Assembly (NCBI RefSeq): GCF_003668875.1
Contig: NZ_RAWM01000002.1
Location: 122,934 to 186,933, forward strand
Source of the DNA: Corallococcus interemptor
GTDB taxonomy: Bacteria; Myxococcota; Myxococcia; Myxococcales; Myxococcaceae
Reading direction: 5' to 3'
DNA: 64,000 bases
Shown here: positions 26,179 to 33,932 of the stretch, one piece after another
Layout: each line of letters starts with the position of its first letter
Position numbering within the stretch: position 1 is the stretch's first letter
Translations under genes and position numbers: made by a program
Notes under the pieces: model-generated
The model's database searches: none
What the model was told of the DNA's origin: nothing
Seen by the model: only the letters and a program-made list of their open reading frames with translations

Positions 26179-28881
26179 ATGACCTTCCTTGCCCCGGTCG
26201 TCCTGACGCTCTGGGTGTCGGCCCAGATTCCGCTGGCCACGCAGGTGGAACTTCCCACCGGCGAGGTCGTGGAGCTTGCGGCCGACTACGTCGTCTACGA
26301 GAACGACGTCCTCACCGCCCGGGGCCACTGCGAGCTGCGCAGCGGCCCCAACGTCCTTCGCGCGGACGAAGTCACGTACAGCGAGGCCACGCAGGTGGCC
26401 ACCGCCACCGGCAACGTGATGTTCGTGAGCGGCCTGATGGCCGCCATCGCGGACGACGTGCGCGTGGACCTGCGCTCCAACGAGGCCAACGTGAAGGGCG
26501 GCCTCTTCATGCAGAAGAAGGGCGTCACGCCCGAAGCGCTCCAGGCCGCCAAGACACCGGACGAGCTGCGCAAGCTGGGGGAGACGCCCGTCCTGATGAG
26601 CGGCACGCGCATCCGGCGCACCGGGGAGACGGCCTTCTCCGTGGATGGCCTGGCCTTCACCCCGTGCCAGTGCGGCCCCGGTGAGCCCAGCTGGCGCGTG
26701 GAGGCGAAGGAGGCCAACGTGAAGATGGGCGAGCGCGCCATCCTCACGTGGCCGGTGGTGTACGTGCGCTCGGTGCCGGTGTTCGCGCTGCCGTGGCTGT
26801 ACCTGCCCCTGGCCGAGCGCCGCAGCGGCCTGCTGATTCCCCGTCCGTCCAACTCCGGCCTCAACGGCTTCGCGCTGGACGTGCCCGTCTTCGTCACGCT
26901 GGGGGAGAGCTACGACCTGACGTTCACCCCGGGCATCTATACGGGTAGCGGCGACGTCACGAACGCCTGGTTCACCAGCCGCGAGGGCGTCGAGATCCGC
27001 GAGCCGCGCACCAACGGCGTGAAGGGACCGCGCCTGCTCACCGAGTTCCGCTACGTCCCCAGCGACCGCACGCGCGGCCGGGCCACGCTGGGCTTCCTCT
27101 ACGACCTGCGTCCCCGGCTCAACCCCGTCACCCTGGACTTCATGCGCGTCTACCGCGACGGGATCGGTCCTAAGGGCGAGCGCGACTACACCTCGGAGAT
27201 CGTCGACGAGAAGCGGGGCCTGCGCGGCGAGGCGTCCTGGCAGCACACGCAGGAGCTGGGCGACGGCTGGCACGACCGCGTCGACGCGTACTTCGTGTCG
27301 GACGGCTACTACACCCGCGACCTCACCGCGGACCTGCTGGTGCAGAACTACAACTATCTGCGCAGCACCGCCGTCGTGTACCAGCGCCGCGACGAACGCT
27401 ACCTGGGCCTGGACGTGTCGCTCCGCCAGGACCTGCGCTACCCCTTCCGCTTCTTCCAGAAGAACACCATCCCCGCTGAAGCCACTCTCGCGAACGTCAC
27501 CACGGAGCCTCACGGCCCGACGACATTCCAGCGCCTGCCCGGCATCACCCTGGCCCTGCCCCAGCGGCCCCTCTTCGGCGGGCGCGTGATGGGAGGGATG
27601 CAGGTGGAGTACAGCCGGCTCGCGCCCCTGCGCAGCGGCGGTTTCGCCGATGACGGAGCCGACGGTCTCTTCTCGCTCGCCGGCAAGTGGCGCCCCGAGG
27701 GCACACCGCTGCCCACCCCCGTGGATGCCCTGCCCATCGACGACCTCGAAGGCAATGGCCGCCTGGATCCCTCCGAGCGTGAAGGCCGCGACCGCGTGTC
27801 GCTGGCCCCCCAGCTGTCCACGTCCTACGGGCTGGGCGACTGGGCCCGGCTGACGCCATCCCTAGGCTTGCGCCAGGACGTGTCCGTGGGCGAGGTCTCC
27901 GGCCGCACCGCCGCGCGCGGCTACGCGCTGGCGGATCTGGTGCTGGACTCGCAGCTGGCGCGCACTTTCGCGGACGGGGACACGCTCTACCGGCACACGC
28001 TGTCCCCGTCGGTGGCCCTGCGCTACGTGCCCGGCGGCTGGGGCCACGGGCTCACCGCGCTCAACAGCAGCGGCACCGGCACCGTGCCGCTCATCTACGA
28101 CGAGTGGGACGCCGCCGTGCCGCTCCAGTCCGACGGCAGCGTGCGCGGCTTCCTCCACGCCGTGGTCGCCGTGGACAACACGTTGCGCGTCCGCAAGGGG
28201 CCCACCACCCGCGAACCGCTGCGCCTGCGCATCGGCCAGGGCTTCGACCTGTCGCGCGTCGCGCCCGTCTCGGGCCGGGACACCGTGCAGGGCAGCGTCC
28301 TTCGCGACACCTTCGCGCGCCTGTCCGCCAGCGCTGGCGTCATCACCGCGGGCGGGCTCGTGCGCATGGACCCCACCACGCTCGACATCACCCAGCTGTC
28401 CGCCGACTTCACCATCGACAATGGCAAAGGCAATGCGTTGTACGCCCGCTACGACGACCTGCTGGCCGTGAAACAAATGTCAATTGATCGTGGGTTCGAT
28501 CCTCTGGCACAAGGACCTGACTTTGTCCGTCGCGGCACCGATATGCTGGTGGGAGACGCACCTCGTCCCTTGCCGTCCCACACCGATCAGGTCGATCCCT
28601 CTCCGACCGAACGGGCACAGGCACTCACTGTTGGTACGCGAATCAAGCTCGGATTCGGACTCGGGTTGCGATACGAAGCGTTGGTGCAACCGCTTTATAA
28701 GGATTCGAATACCCTGGAAAGTCAGCCCCTTGCACAGCAGACCTTCGGCGTGTCGTACGGACCCGCCTGTGACTGCTGGCGCATCGAGGGGGTGGTGATC
28801 CTGCGGCGCAATCAGACACCGGAATTCGCCGGTGTGAATTTGAGTGTGGCCGGATTCGGATCCTTTGGGTCGGGAGGATAG
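26179..28881 (+). CDS. lptD: LPS-assembly protein LptD
   Basis: Outer-membrane beta-barrel that inserts lipopolysaccharide, with LptE plugging it. The protein has 900 residues: signal peptide (about 1-20), OstA/LptA-like jellyroll (about 22-130: ADYVVYENDVLTARGHCEL, LRADEVTYSEATQVATATGNV) and a barrel containing the family segment PVFALPWLYLPLAERRSGLLIPRPSNS. Two Cys-x-Cys pairs, Cys163/Cys165 and Cys864/Cys866 (ACDCW), correspond in position to the E. coli disulfide cysteines, whose C-terminal pair is CCW. The last ~135 codons (from about 28,470) differ sharply in codon choice and GC from the rest, yet keep the conserved ACDCW strand. No lptE was identified nearby. Confidence 0.9.
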   Translation: MTFLAPVVLTLWVSAQIPLATQVELPTGEVVELAADYVVYENDVLTARGHCELRSGPNVLRADEVTYSEATQVATATGNVMFVSGLMAAIADDVRVDLRSNEANVKGGLFMQKKGVTPEALQAAKTPDELRKLGETPVLMSGTRIRRTGETAFSVDGLAFTPCQCGPGEPSWRVEAKEANVKMGERAILTWPVVYVRSVPVFALPWLYLPLAERRSGLLIPRPSNSGLNGFALDVPVFVTLGESYDLTFTPGIYTGSGDVTNAWFTSREGVEIREPRTNGVKGPRLLTEFRYVPSDRTRGRATLGFLYDLRPRLNPVTLDFMRVYRDGIGPKGERDYTSEIVDEKRGLRGEASWQHTQELGDGWHDRVDAYFVSDGYYTRDLTADLLVQNYNYLRSTAVVYQRRDERYLGLDVSLRQDLRYPFRFFQKNTIPAEATLANVTTEPHGPTTFQRLPGITLALPQRPLFGGRVMGGMQVEYSRLAPLRSGGFADDGADGLFSLAGKWRPEGTPLPTPVDALPIDDLEGNGRLDPSEREGRDRVSLAPQLSTSYGLGDWARLTPSLGLRQDVSVGEVSGRTAARGYALADLVLDSQLARTFADGDTLYRHTLSPSVALRYVPGGWGHGLTALNSSGTGTVPLIYDEWDAAVPLQSDGSVRGFLHAVVAVDNTLRVRKGPTTREPLRLRIGQGFDLSRVAPVSGRDTVQGSVLRDTFARLSASAGVITAGGLVRMDPTTLDITQLSADFTIDNGKGNALYARYDDLLAVKQMSIDRGFDPLAQGPDFVRRGTDMLVGDAPRPLPSHTDQVDPSPTERAQALTVGTRIKLGFGLGLRYEALVQPLYKDSNTLESQPLAQQTFGVSYGPACDCWRIEGVVILRRNQTPEFAGVNLSVAGFGSFGSGG

Positions 28882-28945
28882 GAATCACCCGGCGTACGCG
28901 AGCGTTGCACTCACCTCGCAACATCCCCCAGAGGAGAAGTACTTC

Positions 28946-29296
28946 GTGTCGGATCTCGGAAAAAGAATTGGCCAGCGCATTCGCGAGCTTCGCACGCAGC
29001 GCCCGGAGCGGTGGACGCAGGAGGAGCTCGCGGAGCGCGCGCAGATCAGCGTGTCCTTCCTGTCCATGATCGAACGCGGCGAGCGTGTGCCCCACGTGGA
29101 GACACTGGCGGCCCTTTCCAACGCCCTCAGCGTCAGCCTCGGTGAGCTCTTCACGGGCACCGAGCAGACGCCCGCCCAGACGGAGGACCTGCTGCGTCCC
29201 CTGTCGGACTTCGCTCGCGCTCGCGGCCTCAACGCCCGCGACGTGGACCGTTTGCTGGGTGTGGCCCGCGTGATGTTCAACGGCTCGGCGGCCTGA
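28946..29296 (+). CDS. XRE-family helix-turn-helix regulator
   Basis: A 116-residue protein with a Cro/CI-type HTH at about residues 5-65: IGQRIRELRTQRPERWTQEELAERAQISVSFLSMIERGERVPHVETLAALSNALSVSLGELF. Helix 3 (SVSFLSMIERG) reads DNA. The C-terminal ~45 residues (DLLRPLSDFARARGLNARDVDRLLGVARVMF) form a short helical tail that may dimerise. Start GTG 28946 has GAGGAG 9 nt upstream; an open frame extends further 5' but has no ribosome site. It follows lptD by 64 bp on the same strand and is closed by a perfect hairpin. Targets unknown. Confidence 0.85.
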   Translation: MSDLGKRIGQRIRELRTQRPERWTQEELAERAQISVSFLSMIERGERVPHVETLAALSNALSVSLGELFTGTEQTPAQTEDLLRPLSDFARARGLNARDVDRLLGVARVMFNGSAA

Positions 29297-29303
29297 GCCC
29301 CTT

Positions 29304-29324
29304 CCGGGGAAGGACCTTCCCCGG
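29304..29324 (+). terminator. Terminator hairpin after the XRE gene
   Basis: CCGGGGAAGG and CCTTCCCCGG are a perfect inverted repeat separated by one A. In practice this is an 8-bp stem with a GGACC loop, 7 bp after the stop. The tail GTGTTCCCCTT is only modestly T-rich. Confidence 0.6.
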
Positions 29325-29383
29325 GTGTTCCCCTTCCGCCCGCCTCCCCCTCGGCGTGGCGGAGGGCCCCACGTACGTAAGGA

Positions 29384-29412
29384 TTGACCCCGGAGCCCCG
29401 CGTCCATAGCGT
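29384..29412 (+). promoter_or_regulatory. Promoter of the TetR-family gene
   Basis: TTGACC (29384-29389), 17-nt spacer, TAGCGT (29407-29412). The predicted start of transcription, 6-8 nt on, falls inside the palindrome that begins at the next base. Confidence 0.5.
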
Positions 29413-29440
29413 GGCTGGCTGATTCTTGAATCAACCAGCC
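29413..29440 (+). promoter_or_regulatory. 28-bp palindromic operator, probable TetR autoregulation site
   Basis: Left arm GGCTGGCTGATTC, centre TT, right arm GAATCAACCAGCC; the arms match at 12 of 13 positions. It touches the -10 element and covers the predicted transcription start. Length and symmetry suit a TetR-family dimer or pair of dimers, and repression by the adjacent gene product is the simplest reading. Confidence 0.65.
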
Positions 29441-29452
29441 GTGGGAGGACGC

Positions 29453-30169
29453 GTGGGCCAGCAGAAGACGGCGCCGGAGAACGGGACGCGGGAGAGCGAG
29501 CGCCGCCGCACCATCCTGCGGGCCGCCATCGACGTGTTCGCCCGCAAGGGCTACCACGGCTGCCGCATCGCGGACGTCGCCAAGGAGGCGGGCGTCGCGT
29601 ACGGGCTCGTCTACCACTACTTCAAGAACAAGGATGAGCTGCTGGAGACCGTCTTCGAGACGGGCTGGAGCGGCTTCATCGCGCGTGCGCGCGCCGTCGC
29701 GGAGAGCGAGGGCCCGCTGGTGGAGAAGGTCCACCGCATCGCGGACGTGGCCTTCGAGGCCTACCGCGTGGATCCCCGCGCGGTGAAGGTGTTGATCCTG
29801 GAGATTGCCCGCTCACCGGCCGGGGCCCGCATCAACCGCCAGACGGCCTTCGTGGACGTCATCCGGCTGAGCGCGCAGATGTTCACCCGCGCGAAGGAGG
29901 CGGGGGAGCTGCGGCCGGACGTGGATCCGCTGCTCGCGTCCGCGCTGCTCTTCGGCTCCATCGAAATGGGGCTCACCGCGTTCGTGGTGGGTCTGGCGGA
30001 CGCGCGCGATACCGCGATGCTGGAGCGGGCCAAGGCGCAGATCGCCGACTCGTTCCTCCACGGCGTGCTGCTGAGCCCCGCGAAGGAAGAGGCCCCCCAG
30101 CTCCAGGACGAAGCGCCGCTCAAGCGCGAGAAGGCCGCGCCCAGGGCCCGGGCCCCCAAGCGCGGCTGA
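29453..30169 (+). CDS. TetR/AcrR-family transcriptional regulator
   Basis: A 238-residue regulator with the HTH at about residues 20-65: RRTILRAAIDVFARKGYHGCRIADVAKEAGVAYGLVYHYFKNKDELLETVF. The YGLVYHYFKNK segment is the classic TetR recognition helix. The remainder forms the ligand and dimer domain (VHRIADVAFEAYRVDPRAVKVLILEIARSPAG resembles the fatty-acid-responsive FadR/RutR-like C-domain). The tail is Lys/Arg/Ala-rich. GTG 29453 has GGGAGG 4 nt upstream. The 28-bp palindrome in its promoter suggests autorepression. No obvious efflux or metabolic target is adjacent; the convergent neighbour is an M23 peptidase. Confidence 0.9.
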   Translation: MGQQKTAPENGTRESERRRTILRAAIDVFARKGYHGCRIADVAKEAGVAYGLVYHYFKNKDELLETVFETGWSGFIARARAVAESEGPLVEKVHRIADVAFEAYRVDPRAVKVLILEIARSPAGARINRQTAFVDVIRLSAQMFTRAKEAGELRPDVDPLLASALLFGSIEMGLTAFVVGLADARDTAMLERAKAQIADSFLHGVLLSPAKEEAPQLQDEAPLKREKAAPRARAPKRG

Positions 30170-30177
30170 GGCCCTGA

Positions 30178-31176
30178 CTACGGGGAGCCCAGGCCGGGGG
30201 CGTTGGTGGCCACGCCCGGCGTCTCCGGGGCGCCGGTGAAGTCCAGCTTGAGCAGCGTCTGGCCATCCACCCAGCGGTCATCCGCCTTCACGCCCCAGTG
30301 GAGGTGCGGGCCGGTGACGCGGCCGGTGCTGCCGACGAGGCCCAGCGCTTCGCCCTGCTTCACCTTCGCGCCCTCCTTCACGTCGATGCGCGACAGGTGG
30401 AAGTACGCGGTGAAGAGCCCCGCGCCGTGGTGCACGAGCACCGTGTTGCCGGACGCGTAGTTGTCGCGCGACATCACCACCGTGCCGTCATTGGCGGCGA
30501 CCACCGGCGAGCCCGTGGCGCCATCCAGGTCCACGCCGAAGTGCTGCGTCTGCAGCTTGCCGTTGAACGAGCGGCGGTCGCCGAAGGGCGCCGTCACCGT
30601 GGCCTCGCGCGGCCAGGCGAAGTTCTGGCCGAACAGCGGGGCCTGGAAGGGCTGCGCGAACGCCGCGGCGAACGCCTTGCGGTCCGCCTCCATGCGCGCC
30701 TTCACCGCCTTGGGCGGCGACACGTACTTGTTGGCCACCTTCAGCTCGCGCTCACGGAAGCCCGGAGCGCCCACGGTGAGCGCGCCGGACAGCAGCACCG
30801 GGAGGCCGCGCCCGACGGCGGTGACGTCCACCGGCACGCTGCCCTCGGTCTGCTCCACCGGGAGGCTGGTGAGGGCCGCGTAGCCGTTGTTCCACGCGAA
30901 GAAGCGCAGGGGCCGGCCCGCGACAGTGCCCGTGGGCAGCGCGGACGCGCCGCGCACCGTCACCAGCACCGGGTCTCCCGGCTTGGGGTTCGCGGGCTGG
31001 AGCGACAGGTGCGGCCTGTCCACCGGCGCCACCTTCAGCGGCGCCAGCTCTCCCGGGAGCACGGCGCCCGGGGCACGAACGCCAGGCGTGGCCGGGGCGG
31101 GCGTGGCGGCGAGGGCCGGGGTTCCGGTGGCGAGCAGGGAGAGGACGAGGGCGGCGGAAGGGGTCCGGGCGGGCAT
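30178..31176 (-). CDS. Exported M23-family (LytM) peptidase
   Basis: A 332-residue envelope protein. Signal peptide MPARTPSAALVLSLLATGTPALA, an N-terminal Ig-like segment (PHLSLQPANPKPGDPVLVTVRG) and a second beta domain precede the LytM fold. Zinc ligands are visible in QTQHFGVDLDG (H-x(3)-D) and GPHLHWGV (HxH), so the enzyme should be active, unlike degenerate EnvC-type LytM proteins. Family members cleave peptidoglycan cross-bridges or prey cell walls. GASALPTG and GRPLRFFAWNNGYAAL give an arrangement seen in exported M23 peptidases with an N-terminal PGA/Ig-like domain. It starts at ATG 31176; an extended open frame upstream lacks a signal peptide. Convergent with tetR, 8 bp apart. Confidence 0.87.
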   Translation of the reverse strand: MPARTPSAALVLSLLATGTPALAATPAPATPGVRAPGAVLPGELAPLKVAPVDRPHLSLQPANPKPGDPVLVTVRGASALPTGTVAGRPLRFFAWNNGYAALTSLPVEQTEGSVPVDVTAVGRGLPVLLSGALTVGAPGFRERELKVANKYVSPPKAVKARMEADRKAFAAAFAQPFQAPLFGQNFAWPREATVTAPFGDRRSFNGKLQTQHFGVDLDGATGSPVVAANDGTVVMSRDNYASGNTVLVHHGAGLFTAYFHLSRIDVKEGAKVKQGEALGLVGSTGRVTGPHLHWGVKADDRWVDGQTLLKLDFTGAPETPGVATNAPGLGSP

Positions 31177-31491
31177 GGGCCGTTCTTTACACCACGCGAG
31201 CGCGGAACCTTCCCGGACCAGCGTCAGCCGTGTTGGCTGTCTGCTTCTCTGCCCGGAAGGGCCTGGCTGGATGCCCGCTGGATGACGGCGGGCCGTCCGG
31301 CCTGCGAGCAGGGGCCAGAAGTGTGCCATTGCCGGTACTTGGGTGCCCTCGGAGGCGAAACGGTGTTCCTGGCCGGACGTGAAGCAGGCAGCCGTGCCAG
31401 TTCCCCTCGCGTCAAGGCGTTACGGACGGCGAGGGGCTCCCTAGCTTTCCCACATCAACGCAGCACATCAATTTCGAAAGGGAGAGCGCGA
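31177..31491. other. 315-bp divergent intergenic region
   Basis: Separates the M23 peptidase (minus) from the unknown gene at 31492 (plus). It contains no supported gene. A TGGCACG-type sequence on the minus strand at 31394-31399 resembles half of a sigma-54 site, but the partner element is one base out of phase. The 30 bp before 31492 are AT-richer and end in a GGGAGAG ribosome site. Confidence 0.5.
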
Positions 31492-32007
31492 ATGCCTCGC
31501 TCCTACAGCTTCGACCACTTCCAGGTGCCCAAGACGCTGCCCGTGCAGAAGCGCAGCCTGCGCCAGCGCGACAAGGCGCAGTTCGCCCAGTCGTCGCGGG
31601 TGTCGGTGGACGAACACGAGGGCATCCACTATGGCAAGAGCCACGCGCAGACGGAGGAGATCCTCAACGCGCGCAAGATGGAGCTCCAGCTGGAGGAGCT
31701 GGCCCGCCCGGAGGCGGACGCCAAGTTCTCCCACGGGCCGGTGTCGAAGGTGAGCGGGGCCGCGAAGAAGCAGCGCAAGGCGGCCGCGTCGCCCGTCATC
31801 GGGACGACGGCGCCCATTGGCGCGCTGCCGCCCACCCAGGAGCGCCCGGTGGAGCAGGGCCGTCTGCCGGACCTCATCGACGAGGCGCGCCGGCAGCTCA
31901 AGGCCATCCAGTCCGGCGTGGGTGACGTCGCGACGGCGATGCAGCGGCTGGCGCTGCTGCCCCTGGAGGCGGTGCGCCTGGCGGCCCGCCGCATCATCCC
32001 GGCCTGA
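31492..32007 (+). CDS. Conserved-looking hypothetical protein
   Basis: Not recognised. A 171-residue basic, soluble protein without signal peptide or membrane segment. The N-terminus MPRSYSFDHFQVPK is followed by a Lys/Gln/Arg-rich stretch. A central Ala/Lys/Pro-rich linker (about 85-120) follows, then an amphipathic C-terminal helix pair (LPDLIDEARRQLKAIQSGVGDVATAMQRLALLPLEAVRLAARRI). GGGAGAG lies 5-6 nt ahead of the ATG. The open frame extends 1.2 kb further upstream only because it runs antisense through the M23 gene. The EEP-family enzyme gene starts 20 bp downstream, so the two are probably co-transcribed. Confidence 0.7.
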   Translation: MPRSYSFDHFQVPKTLPVQKRSLRQRDKAQFAQSSRVSVDEHEGIHYGKSHAQTEEILNARKMELQLEELARPEADAKFSHGPVSKVSGAAKKQRKAAASPVIGTTAPIGALPPTQERPVEQGRLPDLIDEARRQLKAIQSGVGDVATAMQRLALLPLEAVRLAARRIIPA

Positions 32008-32027
32008 CGAAAGAGGGTGGACGACGC

Positions 32028-32792
32028 GTGGAGCTGACCCTGGTCTCCTACAACATCCACTCCGGCATCGGGGTGGACGGAGCCTTCGACCTGGAGCGCG
32101 TGGGCGCGGTCCTGCGGGAGGTGAACGCGGACATCATCGCGCTGCAGGAGGTGGGGGACTTCCGGGGCAAGACGCCCCGGGAGGACCAGCCCGAGCACCT
32201 GGCCCAGATGCTCGGGATGCACATGGCCTTCGGACCCAACGTGGTCCGCAATGGCCGCCGGTATGGCAACGCCATCCTCAGCCGGCTGCCGGTGCTCAAG
32301 TCGAAGAACTACGACTTGAGCGTGCCGCGCCGCGAACCCCGGGGCGCGCTGAGGTGCGACCTGGACCTGGGCGGAGGCCAGCAGCTGCACGTCTTCTGCC
32401 TCCACCTGGGCCTGTCCGTGAGTGAACGGCGCAGGCAGGAGGCGCTGCTCCTGTCCGCGGACCTCCTGCGAGACGCGGCCCGCAAGGACCCCATGGTGGT
32501 GTGTGGAGACTTCAACTCCTGGGGCAACGGGCCGGTGTCCTCGCTGGTGCGGGAGGCCATCCACGACGCCGCGTTCGAACTGGGCGCCGCCGCGCGCACG
32601 TACCCCACGCGGCTGCCGCTGTTCCGGTTGGATCGCATCTACGTGGACTCGGGCGTGAGGCCGGTGTCGGTGACGCCGCACCGCTCGCCCTTGAGCCGTG
32701 TGGCGTCGGACCACCTGCCGCTGGTGATGCGCTTCGAGGCGCCCATCTCCGTGCAGCCGCCGGTCGCACCGCCGGTGCAGCTGATCGGCTAG
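32028..32792 (+). CDS. Endonuclease/exonuclease/phosphatase (EEP) family enzyme
   Basis: A 254-residue metal-dependent phosphodiesterase of the DNase I/exonuclease III fold. Landmarks: LVSYNIHSGIG (Asn), IALQEVGDFRG (metal Glu), FCLHLGLS (His), VVCGDFNSWG (Asp/Asn) and RLDRIYVDSG ending SDHLPLVM (the SDH catalytic pair). All residues needed for catalysis are present. Substrates in this family range from DNA to sphingomyelin and phosphoinositides. The form with YNIHSGIG...LQEV and no signal peptide is common in proteins thought to act on nucleic acid or lipids at the inner membrane; I cannot choose. The GTG start is preceded by GAGGGTGG. Confidence 0.85.
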   Translation: MELTLVSYNIHSGIGVDGAFDLERVGAVLREVNADIIALQEVGDFRGKTPREDQPEHLAQMLGMHMAFGPNVVRNGRRYGNAILSRLPVLKSKNYDLSVPRREPRGALRCDLDLGGGQQLHVFCLHLGLSVSERRRQEALLLSADLLRDAARKDPMVVCGDFNSWGNGPVSSLVREAIHDAAFELGAAARTYPTRLPLFRLDRIYVDSGVRPVSVTPHRSPLSRVASDHLPLVMRFEAPISVQPPVAPPVQLIG

Positions 32793-32889
32793 GAGTGCGG
32801 CCTTGCGATAGACTGCGACGCGAGTCCGGTGGTTTCTCGCGTTGAGTGGCCGACGCTGGCGAACGCCGGACAAATTCCTCGCGCCGTGG

Positions 32890-32918
32890 TTGTCGCGGGG
32901 AAGGGGGGTGCCTAGGTT
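32890..32918 (+). promoter_or_regulatory. Promoter of the small membrane-protein module
   Basis: TTGTCG (32890-32895), 17-nt spacer, TAGGTT (32913-32918; the same hexamer as in the nuoA promoter). The leader to ATG 32962 is about 37 nt and holds GGAGAG. Confidence 0.5.
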
Positions 32919-32961
32919 GGCGCCCACGCGCACAGGGACGTGAGCGTCGGCCGGAGAGCGC

Positions 32962-33438
32962 ATGCACGTGGGCAGTGAACAGACGGATCGCGGCGTGGCC
33001 GCGCTCGTCGGGCGCATGGCGGACGGCTTCAGTCGCCTGGTGACGCAGCACCTGCAGCTGGCGCGCGTGGAGCTGGCGGAGGACGCGAAGGCCATGGGCC
33101 TGGACGTGGCGAGCATCGCCGTGTTCGTGCCCTTCCTGCTCGTGGGCTACGCCTTCGTCTGCGGGGCGCTGGCGGCCGTGCTCGCCCCGTGGACGGGGTG
33201 GGCGGGGGCGCTGGCCATCGTGGGCGCGGTGAACCTGGTGGGCGGTGGCCTGGGCATCCTTCGCGCGGTGAAGCGGATGAAGTCACGCCAGATGATGGAT
33301 GACAGCGTGAGCGAGCTGTCGCGCAGCATGGCGGCGCTCACCTCGGCCCCTCCGCGGGTCCCGGTGGCGGCGCCCGGGGTGAACACGCTGAAGGACACGA
33401 CGGGAATGGCTTTCAAGGAGCCGCGGGATGGCCGCTAG
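32962..33438 (+). CDS. DUF1469 / holin-superfamily-III-like membrane protein (YqjE-like)
   Basis: A 158-residue inner-membrane protein. An amphipathic N-terminus (LVGRMADGFSRLVTQHLQLARVELAEDAKAMG) is followed by two membrane spans (about 55-77 and 82-102), then a basic, disordered C-terminus. This is the DUF1469 layout of E. coli YqjE. Despite the name phage holin III, chromosomal copies are not phage genes and their function is unknown. It is the first of five co-directional small membrane genes. Its last 11 bp overlap the start of the next gene, so the two are translationally linked. GGAGAG precedes the ATG. Confidence 0.8.
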   Translation: MHVGSEQTDRGVAALVGRMADGFSRLVTQHLQLARVELAEDAKAMGLDVASIAVFVPFLLVGYAFVCGALAAVLAPWTGWAGALAIVGAVNLVGGGLGILRAVKRMKSRQMMDDSVSELSRSMAALTSAPPRVPVAAPGVNTLKDTTGMAFKEPRDGR

Positions 33439-33637
33439 CAATGGACACCTGCCGCGCACGAGCGCGGCGCTTCGCGAGGAAATCGAGCGCACCCGGGCCG
33501 ACCTGGCCACGTCGGTGAGCGCGCTCCGGGTGGAGGTGGCGGAAGTCACGGACTGGCGCCAGTGGGTGCGCAAGCATCCCTACGCCTGCGTGGGGACCGC
33601 CTTCCTCGTCGGTTACCTGGTGGGCTCGCGGCGCTGA
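33428..33637 (+). CDS. DUF3618-like small C-tail-anchored membrane protein
   Basis: A 69-residue protein: a soluble helix with SAALREEIERTRADLATSVSALRVEV (the DUF3618 pattern RxEIexTRaeLaetvdaL), then WRQWVRKHPYACVGTAFLVGYLVGSRR, one C-terminal transmembrane helix ending in two arginines. The HPYACVG...VGYLVGSRR tail has the same plan as the DUF883/YqjD anchor and is repeated in the next two gene products. It overlaps the DUF1469 gene by 11 bp. In E. coli, YqjD-type proteins attach to the inner membrane by such a tail and bind ribosomes; whether this one does is unknown. Confidence 0.78.
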   Translation: MAASNGHLPRTSAALREEIERTRADLATSVSALRVEVAEVTDWRQWVRKHPYACVGTAFLVGYLVGSRR

Positions 33638-33709
33638 AGCAGTGCGCGGCCGGGCCTGGATGCACACAGTTCAAGACGCAATCGGAAAACGAAAAAGCAG
33701 AGGGCTTCC

Positions 33710-33904
33710 ATGGAAATCAATCCGCAGCAGATGGCAGACCGGGCGCGGCAGCTTCAGGAGCAGCTGCCGGACATGGACGAGGCGCGGCAGAACCTGGTGG
33801 ACCTGAACCGTCAGGTCGTCGGGTTCATCAAGGCCAACCCCGGCACGTGCCTTCTGGGTGCCATCGCGGTGGGCTTCATCGTGGGCCGCATCGCGTCCCG
33901 CTAA
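33710..33904 (+). CDS. Small DUF883-like C-tail-anchored protein
   Basis: A 64-residue protein. The N-terminal amphipathic helix (QQMADRARQLQEQLPDMDEARQNLVDLNRQ) leads to FIKANPGTCLLGAIAVGFIVGRIASR, a single glycine-zipper membrane anchor ending in Arg. The layout (K/R)xNPxxxxxxAxxVGFxxGxxxSR is close to the C-terminus of E. coli YqjD/ElaB (DUF883). It is too short for a confident domain assignment. Third gene of the module, 72 bp after the second. Confidence 0.72.
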   Translation: MEINPQQMADRARQLQEQLPDMDEARQNLVDLNRQVVGFIKANPGTCLLGAIAVGFIVGRIASR

Positions 33905-33932
33905 CCGGTTGCCTGAAAGAGGGAGCACGGAC

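Noticed and set aside
24607..27513. Minus-strand open frame of ~970 codons across the AMIN gene and lptD
   Set aside because: Low-complexity Gly/Leu/Arg product produced by the Ala/Glu/Lys repeat; no domain, start signal or neighbour supports it.
28904..28922. GTTGC/GCAAC inverted repeat as an operator for the XRE regulator
   Set aside because: Only 5-bp arms with a 9-bp spacer; expected by chance at this GC content.
31394..31412. Sigma-54-like promoter on the minus strand upstream of the M23 gene (TGGCACG...TGC)
   Set aside because: The GG and GC dinucleotides are 11 nt apart instead of 10, and it lies over 200 bp from the gene.
32962..33438. Possible prophage because of a holin-type protein
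   Set aside because: DUF1469 proteins are common chromosomal genes; no lysin, capsid, integrase, att repeat or composition change is present.
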